A DNA stretch of 19,234 bases, taken from assembly GCA_020058145.1 (NCBI GenBank), contig JAGVEP010000142.1, positions 1-19,234 on the forward strand. Reading direction: 5' to 3'. Below the pieces are notes generated by a model, which saw only the letters and a program-made list of their open reading frames with translations, was not told where the DNA came from and did no database searches. The position numbers were made by a program, and so were the translations under genes. The DNA is from Phycisphaerae bacterium. GTDB lineage: Bacteria > Planctomycetota > Phycisphaerae > UBA1845 > Fen-1342. Shown one piece after another: positions 1-6,516 of the stretch (the stretch's first letter is position 1; every line of letters starts with the position of its first letter).

Positions 1-1
1 C

Positions 2-115
2 GCGACGATGTTTCCGCTGTGCCCCATCCTCAACGGTGACTGCAATCCGAACGGCAAGGTGGACTTTGACGACATCAACTGCTTCGTCGCACTCCTGAGC
101 GGCGGCGGCGATTAG
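2..115 (+). CDS. C-terminal fragment of a secreted protein with dockerin-like tail
   Basis: An open frame enters from the left edge and stops at 113-115. The last 37 residues contain NGDCNPNGKVDFDDINCFV followed by ALLSGGGD. This is a dockerin-like calcium-binding loop (Asp/Asn-rich loop, then hydrophobic helix residues) of the kind found at the C-termini of many secreted Planctomycetota proteins. The gene at 15555-17453 ends in nearly the same motif, so this fragment is probably from the same class of exported repeat or surface proteins. The rest of the gene is outside the window, so its main domain and function cannot be told. The reading frame and motif are seen directly; the secretion role is inferred. 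Confidence 0.75.
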   Translation, partial: ATMFPLCPILNGDCNPNGKVDFDDINCFVALLSGGGD

Positions 116-140
116 TGTAGTGCCGCACACTTATCAGCGT

Positions 141-199
141 ATGGGTGGGGCGGCCATCTTGGCCGCCCGAGGCGCGGGCGAGACGCCCACGCCACCCAT
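141..199. repeat. Palindromic intergenic element, three-way-junction fold
   Basis: A 59-base intergenic element with nested inverted repeats. The outer arms ATGGGT (141-146) and ACCCAT (194-199) pair. Inside, 148-156 and 160-168 form a perfect 9-bp hairpin with a 3-base loop. Positions 171-180 and 184-193 form a second hairpin with one mismatch. The three stems make a compact three-way junction lying just after a stop codon. It could be a REP-like dispersed element, an mRNA 3' structure or a transcription terminator without a U-tract. Copy number elsewhere cannot be seen here. Confidence 0.5.
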
Positions 200-281
200 C
201 TTGTGCAGCACTGACAAATAGGCGATTCTTCGCACCCGGGCGGGGTGCGGCGGCCGTCGGAACCTGTGGACGGGCCTGGAA

Positions 282-737
282 TTGGGGCGGGGCACCGGCC
301 TCCACGCCGGAAAACGGAAATGTTTTTTCTTCGCAGCGGGTTTTTCCTTGACGGTTTCGGATAAGCGTTATAACTTATCCGACACGAACGTCCCCACGCA
401 CCCCACGCTCCTCCGCCGCAGGCGCGCGGCCCGCGTCCGGAAGCTGGTGGCCCAGGTACCGGTCCTGGCCGGCTCCCTGGTCCGCATCGCCAAGCACTGC
501 GGCCGGCCCGGCTGCCATTGCCAAAAGGGCGCGAAGCACGTCGGCTGGTATCTGACCCGCCCGGTGCAGGGGAAGACTCAGACCACCTACGTGCCGCAGG
601 AGATGCTACAGGAGGTCCAAGGATGGATTCAGGAGCATCGCCGGATCAAGCAACTGGTGACCGAGATCTCGGAACTGAACCGGGCCTTGATCCGGGCCTA
701 CGTGACGGAGCGGAAGCGCCGCGGGACAAGGTCGTAG
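282..737 (+). CDS. DUF6788-like IS-associated protein, start uncertain
   Basis: The conserved part, about 390-737, reads as a short basic helical protein with VLAGSLVRIAKHCGRPGCHC, then a Y-x-T-Y-V-P-type segment and a helical tail (IQEHRRIKQLVTEISELNRAL). This matches my memory of the DUF6788 family, small proteins often found next to transposases; the family assignment is by recognition only. Its Cys motif C-x6-C-x-C (GRPGCHC) may bind metal. No ATG precedes the conserved region: the listed start is a TTG at 282, and a GTG at 447 is too late. A 9-bp inverted repeat at 357-382 lies inside the nominal N-terminus, so the true start is probably after 382 or has been lost. It is followed at once, in the same frame, by a degenerate transposase, so the ORF is likely part of a dying IS. 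Confidence 0.5.
   Translation: MGRGTGLHAGKRKCFFFAAGFSLTVSDKRYNLSDTNVPTHPTLLRRRRAARVRKLVAQVPVLAGSLVRIAKHCGRPGCHCQKGAKHVGWYLTRPVQGKTQTTYVPQEMLQEVQGWIQEHRRIKQLVTEISELNRALIRAYVTERKRRGTRS
357..382. repeat. Inverted repeat near left end of the decayed IS
   Basis: TCGGATAAG (357-365) and CTTATCCGA (374-382) are perfect 9-bp inverted repeats around an AT-rich 8-base centre (CGTTATAA). The AT-rich patch stands out from GC-rich surroundings and lies just before the conserved DUF6788-like coding region. It may be a transposase-binding site or terminal repeat of the insertion sequence, or its promoter. No convincing partner was found downstream of the transposase remnant. Confidence 0.4.
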
Positions 738-1472
738 CAGTCGGCCGGGCCCTGGCCCAGACCGTCCGGCACTTCTGGCCGGATTTTTCCCCCCTGGCTG
801 GACGACCTGCCCGACCCCCGCTTTCAGCCGTTGGTCACGTATCCCCGGCGTTTCCTGGTTTGGTGGGGGCGGCTGCTGTTCCTGTGCCAGCCGGGCCGCG
901 TGCGGCAACTGGACTACCAATTGCGGGACCGCGAGACCTGCGTGCGCGCGAACGGCAACGCCCTGGCCCAAACCCACCAGGAAAACCTGCCGGTCTACGG
1001 GACGCTCACCCACTTCCTGGACCCGGTCGGCTCGGCCGCCCTGGGCCGCCTGCGGACACGCCTGCTCCGGCAACTCATCCGCAACCAGGTCCTGGACGAG
1101 GCCCGCTTGTCGGGGGCGTTCGGGGTGGTGTTCGACGGCACCGGCCACGGCTCCTTTCGGCGGCGGCACGGCCCGCACGGCCGGACGCAAACGCACGGGG
1201 CCGGCACCTACTACTAGCACGAGGTCTTGGAGGCCAAGCGGGTCACCGGCTCCGGCCTGGCGCTCTCCTTGGGCCGCGAGGTCAGCGACCATCGCCACTT
1301 CAGCGCGGCCCCCGCCGCCGGCCAGGAGTCCCGCCAGCCGGACTGCGAATGGAAGGCCTGCGCCCGCCGGCGGCTCGCTTGCCTGCGTTACCGGCTCATC
1401 CCGGCCGACGCCTTGGTCCCCAACCCCAGCATCCAGGTCCGCCTCGACTCCTCGTGCCCCGCGTCACCGTAG
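727..1472 (+). pseudogene. Decayed transposase (frameshifted, nonsense, truncated)
   Basis: Pieces of one transposase appear in two frames. ALAQTVRHFWPDF is read in one frame up to a T5C6 run at 784-794. After that the protein continues in another frame as WLDDLPDPRFQPLVTYPRRF, then LDEARLSGAFGVVFDGTGHG and FRRRHGPHGRTQTHGAGTYY. A TAG at 1215-1217 then interrupts the frame, which resumes directly as HEVLEAKRVTGSGLALSLG. The FDGTGHG segment with a downstream TYYxHxVLEAK motif is typical of transposases that follow DUF6788-type ORFs. Similarity fades after about residue DCEWKA (near 1350), and the C-terminal third seems absent. At least one frameshift, one nonsense codon and a truncation make it non-functional, unless the T5C6 run is a programmed slip site, which the stop codon makes unlikely to matter. 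Confidence 0.6.
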
Positions 1473-1828
1473 GCGCCTCCCGCTCCGCTGGCCGCTCGTT
1501 CGCTGGGCACCACTTCCAAACCACCACTCGCACCCAGCCCCGCGCTGGGAATCCGCCGTCCTGCGCCCGCGAACCCAGCGCCCCTGTCCTCACCCGCAAC
1601 CGCTCGACCGTCGACCGCCTATTCATCATCGCTGCCTGAGGTCTACCAATGTAGTTCGCCACGACGGCGCTGCTATTGTCTGTCGCTGCCGGATGGTGCG
1701 AACTGGCGGCGGCGACGGAACGCTGCTCGCCATGCACGGGGCCGGCGCAGCCGAATTCGCCCCGCGATGGAAGAGTGACCACGTGTAACTTATGATGGGC
1801 GTTGGGCTTTTGCAGCGGTGGCGTGCAG
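1473..1828. other. Intergenic stretch without recognised gene
   Basis: About 356 bases between the transposase remnant and the histidine kinase. Open frames on both strands here are low-complexity Arg/Pro/Ala-rich products expected by chance in high-GC DNA. No family was recognised. It presumably holds the right end of the decayed IS and the kinase promoter, but I could not place either. Confidence 0.4.
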
Positions 1829-3598
1829 ATGGACGAGAGGTGGCCAAACGCGTCGGCACAGGCAAAGGACCGTCCGGTTCGGCCAGCAGACGGTGCCGGG
1901 CTCTCCCGGACGATTCTGCACTGTGCCAGCCGAGGCCTCTCCAAGACGGAATTCCTGCACGAGGTCTCTAAAGCGCTGATGGGCTTTTCGGGTTGCGACG
2001 CCGTGGAAGTGCGGCTGAGCCACGGCGAGTTGCACTACCGTTGGGAGGCCGCCCGGCGCCCGGAACCCGGCGCGCATTTTGAATTGGCGCGCTGGGCGCG
2101 CGGTCCAGACGGGAGGATCGTCCCCGCGTCGCGCGAGCCGACCGACCTTGAGCGACTGTGTTTGGACGTGGCTTGTCAGCGTTTCGATTCATCGCAGCCT
2201 TTCTTCACGGACGGCGGCAGCTTTTGGACCGGGGATGCCTGGGAGCGCGTTACGCTGGGTGCAGAGCCGGAACCGGGGGCGAAGCCAAAGACCCTGTGTG
2301 TCGGCGGGCACTACCGGTCGCTCGCGATCATGCGTTTCGTGGTGGACGAGGCCACCATCGGCCTTCTGCATGTAAAGAGCGAACACCCGAACTGCTTCGC
2401 GAAAGAGGATGTCGAGTCTTACGAAGGGATCGCCCAAACGCTCGGGCTGGCGATGGCCGACTGGCGCGCCCAGTACGCGCTCCGCGAGCGAGTCAAAGAA
2501 CTGACGTGCCTGTACGGCATCGCCCAGGTAATCGAACGGGGGGATACGCCGCTGGAGGAGATGCTCCACATCATCGTGAACCTCCTTCCGCCGGCGTGGC
2601 AATACCCGGAGATTGCGGCGGCGAGGATCATTGTTGACGACCATTCACATGTTACGCCCGGCTTTCATCCGGGCAGGTACCAGCACTCGGCGGAGATAAT
2701 CGTCAGTGGGCGTCAGCGCGGCATCGTCGAGGTTCACTATGTGGACGAGCGGCCGGAGTTTGCCGCGGGCGCGTTTCTTGAAGAGGAAGAGAAGCTGATT
2801 GCCGCTGTGGCCCGGGAGGTGGCCCTGACTGTCGAACGGAAGGACGCCGAAGAGGAGAGGGCGCATCTTCAGCAACAGCTAATTCACGCGGACCGCCTGG
2901 CCACGATCGGGCAACTCGCCGCCGGCGTAGCTCATGAGCTGAATGAGCCGCTAGGCAGCATTCTGGGTTTCGCGCAGCTTGCGCGGAAGTGCCCCGGGCT
3001 GCCGGAACCGGCGGCGCGCGATATTGAGAAGATCGTCACGGGGTCATTGTACGCGCGCGAGGTGATCAAGACGCTGATGGTCTTTGCTCGCCAAGTGCCG
3101 GCCCGAAAGGTTCTGGTGGATCTGAATCGCGTGGTTGAAGACGCGCTGTGTTTTCTGGAGGCTCGCTGCGCGAAGGTGGGCACGCGGGTGGTTCGCGAAC
3201 TGGCAGCCGCTCTGCCCGAAATCCACGGCGACCCGGCGCAACTGACGCAGGTTTTGGTCAACCTGGTGGTTAACGCCGTGCAGGCGATGCCTGATGGCGG
3301 AACACTCACAGTGAGGACGCGCGCGAACGGCTCCGCCGCGTTGCTCATTGTGGAGGACACCGGCGTCGGCATGAATGAGGAAGTCCTGGGGAAGATCTTC
3401 CTGCCGTTCTTTACGACGAAAGACGTGGGCGAGGGTACGGGGCTTGGTTTGCCCGTGGTGCACGGCATCGTCTCCTCGCATGGCGGTTCGATCGACGTTC
3501 AGAGCCGACCCGGGCAGGGCACACGGTTCGAGATCCGCCTGCCCGCGGCCGGATTAGAACAGGTTCAGGAGACTGGTCAGAATGGCGACCGCGGCTGA
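1829..3598 (+). CDS. Soluble GAF-domain sensor histidine kinase
   Basis: A two-component sensor kinase that would autophosphorylate on His and pass phosphate to the response regulator encoded next. No transmembrane segment is visible, so it probably senses a cytoplasmic signal. The first ~340 residues look like two GAF-type sensor regions (about 20-215 and 223-335), linked by helices. The kinase core follows: H-box GVAHELNEPL with His369, N-box VLVNLVVNAVQAMP with Asn478/482, G1 VEDTGVGM (508-515), F-box FLPFFTTK (524-531) and G2 GEGTGLGLP (534-542). This resembles the NtrB/HydH-type HisKA/HATPase architecture. I chose ATG 1829; an in-frame TTG at 1802 would add nine residues, and no strong ribosome site decides between them. 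Its end overlaps the regulator gene by 17 bases, indicating translational coupling. The ligand is unknown; a redox or nitrogen signal is only a guess from the neighbours. Confidence 0.85.
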   Translation: MDERWPNASAQAKDRPVRPADGAGLSRTILHCASRGLSKTEFLHEVSKALMGFSGCDAVEVRLSHGELHYRWEAARRPEPGAHFELARWARGPDGRIVPASREPTDLERLCLDVACQRFDSSQPFFTDGGSFWTGDAWERVTLGAEPEPGAKPKTLCVGGHYRSLAIMRFVVDEATIGLLHVKSEHPNCFAKEDVESYEGIAQTLGLAMADWRAQYALRERVKELTCLYGIAQVIERGDTPLEEMLHIIVNLLPPAWQYPEIAAARIIVDDHSHVTPGFHPGRYQHSAEIIVSGRQRGIVEVHYVDERPEFAAGAFLEEEEKLIAAVAREVALTVERKDAEEERAHLQQQLIHADRLATIGQLAAGVAHELNEPLGSILGFAQLARKCPGLPEPAARDIEKIVTGSLYAREVIKTLMVFARQVPARKVLVDLNRVVEDALCFLEARCAKVGTRVVRELAAALPEIHGDPAQLTQVLVNLVVNAVQAMPDGGTLTVRTRANGSAALLIVEDTGVGMNEEVLGKIFLPFFTTKDVGEGTGLGLPVVHGIVSSHGGSIDVQSRPGQGTRFEIRLPAAGLEQVQETGQNGDRG

Positions 3599-4931
3599 CA
3601 AGGAACGCATCCTGGTAGTCGACGACGCTCCGGACACGCTGGAACTGATTCAGCGAAACCTTGTAGCCGCGGGCTACCAGGTGTTTACGGCGCCCGGCGC
3701 TGCGGAGGCCATTCGCCTGCTGGAAGACGCCCAAATCGACTTGGTGATCACCGACCTGAAGATGCCGCAGGTCAGCGGACTGGACCTGGCCCGGCACGTT
3801 CGGGAGAACCTCAAGGATACCGAGGTGATGATGATCACTGGGTATCCGACGATTCAGGGGGCGGTGACGGCCGTCAAGCTCGGGGTCCAGGACTACATCA
3901 CGAAGCCCTTCACGGATGAGGAACTGCTTTCCGCCGTCCAGCGCGCCCTGCAAGTGCTGCAAGCGCGACGCAACGCGCAGAATGGTTCCGAACAGCCGCT
4001 CACGCTGGCGGGCTTCATTGGCGAGTCGAAGGCGATGCGGGAGGTATTCCAGGAGATTCGCAAGGCCGCCACGGCGCGGGCCACGGTGCTGATCGGGGGG
4101 GAGAGCGGCACGGGGAAGGAGCTGGCCGCCCGTGCGATTCACTACGGGAGCCCGCGGGCCGCGGCGCCGTTCGTGCCCATCAACTGCGGCTCCATTCCGG
4201 AAACCCTGCTGGAGAGCGAGCTGTTCGGGCACGTCAAGGGAGCCTTCACCGGCGCGACGGAGTCCCGTGCTGGTTTCTTTCAGACCGCCGACGGCGGGAC
4301 CATCTTCCTGGATGAGATCAGCGACACGAGCCTGGGTATGCAGGCCAAGTTGCTCCGGGTGCTGGAGAACGGGGAAATCTACATGGTTGGGTCGGCCCGC
4401 CCGCGAACGGTGGATGTGCGCGTCGTGGCCGCGACGAACAAGGACCTCCGGGCCCTGGTCAAGAATAAGGTGTTCCGCGAGGACCTCTTTTTTCGCCTGA
4501 ACGTCATCACGATCACGATGCCCGCGCTCCGGGAACGGGAGAATGACGTCCTGTTACTCGCCACCCACTTTGCCAAGAAGTTCGCCGAAGAACTGGGCCG
4601 GCCGATTCCCCGCTTCGCCGATGACGCCTTGCGGGTGCTGACGAGCTATCACTGGCCGGGAAACGTCCGGGAGCTTGAGAACGCGATTCAGCGCGTGGTG
4701 GTCATGGCCGAAACCAACCTGATTGACGTGCCGGACCTGCCTTCCACGATGCGCTTTTCCGTGGGGCGGGAAGCGGGGCTGCATCGAACCTTGGCCGAGG
4801 TCGAGGCAGAACACATTCGCAACGTCTTGGCCAGCGTATCTGGCAACAAGACGCGGGCGGCCGAAATCCTCGGTATCGACCGGAAGACGCTGCGCGAGAA
4901 GCTCAAGCTCTACGGGGCCGAGCTTAGCTAG
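3582..4931 (+). CDS. Sigma-54-dependent response regulator (NtrC family)
   Basis: A 449-residue transcription activator of the NtrC/HydG type. Receiver domain, residues 8-125: acidic pair Asp14/15, phosphoacceptor Asp58 (VITDLKMP) and Lys108 (ITKPF). AAA+ domain, about 145-375: Walker A GESGTGKE (173-180), the sigma-54 contact loop GAFTGA (220-225) and Walker B TIFLDEI (240-246). A Fis-type helix-turn-helix lies at 411-447 (NKTRAAEILGIDRKTLREKL). The intact GAFTGA loop means it should activate RNA polymerase carrying sigma-54. AGGAG at 3566-3570 lies 11 bases before the ATG, inside the end of the kinase gene. Its likely target is the redox operon starting about 300 bases downstream, since regulators of this type commonly control the adjacent operon. 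That link is inferred; I found only a weak sigma-54-like site. Confidence 0.9.
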   Translation: MATAADKERILVVDDAPDTLELIQRNLVAAGYQVFTAPGAAEAIRLLEDAQIDLVITDLKMPQVSGLDLARHVRENLKDTEVMMITGYPTIQGAVTAVKLGVQDYITKPFTDEELLSAVQRALQVLQARRNAQNGSEQPLTLAGFIGESKAMREVFQEIRKAATARATVLIGGESGTGKELAARAIHYGSPRAAAPFVPINCGSIPETLLESELFGHVKGAFTGATESRAGFFQTADGGTIFLDEISDTSLGMQAKLLRVLENGEIYMVGSARPRTVDVRVVAATNKDLRALVKNKVFREDLFFRLNVITITMPALRERENDVLLLATHFAKKFAEELGRPIPRFADDALRVLTSYHWPGNVRELENAIQRVVVMAETNLIDVPDLPSTMRFSVGREAGLHRTLAEVEAEHIRNVLASVSGNKTRAAEILGIDRKTLREKLKLYGAELS

Positions 4932-5236
4932 GTCGCCCGATACCGGGGCGATTCTCCCCGGCGGTTCAAATCTCCCCGACCTTGCACTCCCTTGTTCGAC
5001 GTCCGCTCGCTACGGAGATGCCGTTGCGGCACATCGCGGCTGGGCAACGTATCCTCCCGTAAGTGCGCGGGTTAGCTCCACACCAAGCCTCGGCTTCAGT
5101 TGCGCCGGTGGCGCGTTCAGCTCCCAATTTGTATTCGGCACGCCGCGTGTAATCACCCCTCTCCGGCTGGGTGGCCCGCCCGCGCGGGTGGAGTCGCCTC
5201 TCGCCCAACACGCAAATGGCACAGGAGACCGGGATC
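4932..5236. other. Probable control region between regulator and redox operon
   Basis: About 305 bases with no supported gene. It starts with a short GC hairpin (CCGGGG 4943-4948 / CCCCGG 4956-4961, 7-base loop) just after the regulator stop. A second small hairpin GCGCC-GGT-GGCGC lies near 5103-5115. The downstream operon promoter should be here. The best GG-N10-GC match to a sigma-54 site is 5014-5027, with TTGC kept but a poor -24 half, so I do not call it. Confidence 0.4.
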
Positions 5237-5542
5237 ATGATCATGCCCGAGACCGCGCAGGCCGTGGGTCTTTGCTCTACGTGCAACAATAGCCCAACGT
5301 GCTTTCACCGGGCTCGCAGAGGACCGGCACTGTTCTGCGAGCTGTTTGATGATTACGTGGCGCCCCCGCTGGGAAGGAATGGGGGAAGGGTTTCGCAATC
5401 GGCCAATCCATCGACCGCCGTTCTCGCCGCGGCCGAGGATGTGTCGAAGTACGCGGGCCTGTGCATGAACTGCGAGCACCGTCGCTCCTGCGCGCACTCG
5501 AAGCTCACCGGAGGCGTTTGGCATTGCGAAAACTACGAGTAG
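5237..5542 (+). CDS. Small protein with duplicated C-x2-C-x5-C-x-H-x9-C-E motif
   Basis: A 101-residue protein that I cannot name. It contains two copies of one motif: GLCSTCNNSPTCFH...FCELFDDY near the N-terminus and GLCMNCEHRRSCAH...HCENYE at the very C-terminus. In both copies the spacing is C-x2-C-x5-C-x-H-x9-C-E. They are joined by a ~45-residue linker rich in Ala, Ser, Asn and Gly. Four Cys and a nearby His in each copy suggest two zinc or Fe-S sites. I chose ATG 5237 because AGGAG (5223-5227) lies nine bases before it; in-frame ATG 5216 and ATG 5243 are alternatives. It is the first gene of the redox operon, 66 bases before the HydC-like gene. It could be a metal-binding assembly factor, an electron-transfer adaptor or a regulator; these are guesses. 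Confidence 0.7.
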   Translation: MIMPETAQAVGLCSTCNNSPTCFHRARRGPALFCELFDDYVAPPLGRNGGRVSQSANPSTAVLAAAEDVSKYAGLCMNCEHRRSCAHSKLTGGVWHCENYE

Positions 5543-5608
5543 CTGGGGGGCCTCTTCGCCGCTGGTGCGGCTGGACGAAGGCAATCCGCGCGTACACGGA
5601 GCAAGCGC

Positions 5609-6457
5609 ATGAAGACAGATGAAGTCGTGAGCATCATCGACAAGCATCAAGGCCAGGGGGACGGCCTCATTTCCGTTCTCGAGGAGATCCAATCGAAGTA
5701 CAGCTATCTGCCCACCGATGCATTGAAGCTGGTGGCCGAGCGCACGGGTCGCTCGCCCGTCGATGTCTACGGCGTGGCCACATTCTACAAGTCCTTCAGT
5801 CTCAAGCCGCGCGGCAAACATCTCTGTTCGGTGTGTCTGGGTACGGCCTGCCATGTCCGCAGCGGGCAGATCATCGCTCAAGAGTTCGAACGGCAGTTGG
5901 AGGTCAAGGCCGGCGAGACCACGCCCGACCATGAATTCACGCTGGAAACTGTTGCGTGCCTGGGAGCCTGTGCGCTGGGTCCGATTGTCGTCGTGGATGG
6001 TCATTACTTCTCAAAGGTCAATACGGCCAAGGTACGGTCAATCCTAAAGCGGGCACGACGCGGGCTCGACAAGGTCGAGATCAAGACCGATCGCCGCATC
6101 TTCCCCGTTGCGGTCAGTTGCCCCCGTTGCAACCACTCGCTGATGGATCCGGCGCACCCGCTCGACGATGCTCCCTCTGTCCGCGTGACAGCAACCTTCG
6201 ATGGCCAGCACGGCTGGCTCAGGCTCTCGTCCCTTTACGGCAGCCCCACGCTCGAATCCAAGCACGACATCCCGGTCGACACGGTCGTGGACTTCTTCTG
6301 TCCACACTGCCACGCCGAGCTGCGGGGCGCCTCAAGCTGTCCGGAGTGCGGTGCGCCCATGGTCGCCATGATCGTCCGTGCGGGTGGCATCGTTCAGATT
6401 TGCGCCCGCCGTGGCTGTAAGGGGCACATGTTGGACCTGAATGGCGGGGGCTTTTGA
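5609..6457 (+). CDS. HydC/NuoE-like [2Fe-2S] subunit with C-terminal zinc ribbons
   Basis: Residues 1-155 form a thioredoxin-like [2Fe-2S] protein of the NuoE/HydC/HndA family. The cluster cysteines are Cys76-x4-Cys81 (CLGTAC) and Cys117-x3-Cys121 (CLGAC), and the helical N-terminus (SVLEEIQSKYSYLP) is typical. In related complexes this subunit docks on the NuoF/HydB flavoprotein and holds a peripheral cluster. Here the usual ~160-residue domain carries a ~125-residue extension with CPRC (171-174), CPHC (231-234), CPEC (244-247) and C-x4-C (265-270), which look like two zinc ribbons. The family's usual form lacks them. GGAG about ten bases before the ATG supports the start. It sits 59 bases before the HydB-like gene, in the order expected for an operon encoding one soluble complex. 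Confidence 0.88.
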   Translation: MKTDEVVSIIDKHQGQGDGLISVLEEIQSKYSYLPTDALKLVAERTGRSPVDVYGVATFYKSFSLKPRGKHLCSVCLGTACHVRSGQIIAQEFERQLEVKAGETTPDHEFTLETVACLGACALGPIVVVDGHYFSKVNTAKVRSILKRARRGLDKVEIKTDRRIFPVAVSCPRCNHSLMDPAHPLDDAPSVRVTATFDGQHGWLRLSSLYGSPTLESKHDIPVDTVVDFFCPHCHAELRGASSCPECGAPMVAMIVRAGGIVQICARRGCKGHMLDLNGGGF

Positions 6458-6516
6458 AACCGGTCCAGGCTCGCCGCGCTCCCTGGCTGTAGGCGATTGG
6501 AGAATGGGTTAGGTTC

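Noticed and set aside
1783..1795. Right terminal repeat of the decayed IS (TAACTTAT, also seen at 371-378)
   Set aside because: Only eight bases match and they are in direct rather than inverted orientation.
5013..5028. Possible sigma-54 promoter (GG-N10-GC with TTGC)
   Set aside because: The -24 half is a poor match (CGGAGA against TGGCAC); one such match is expected by chance in a GC-rich region.
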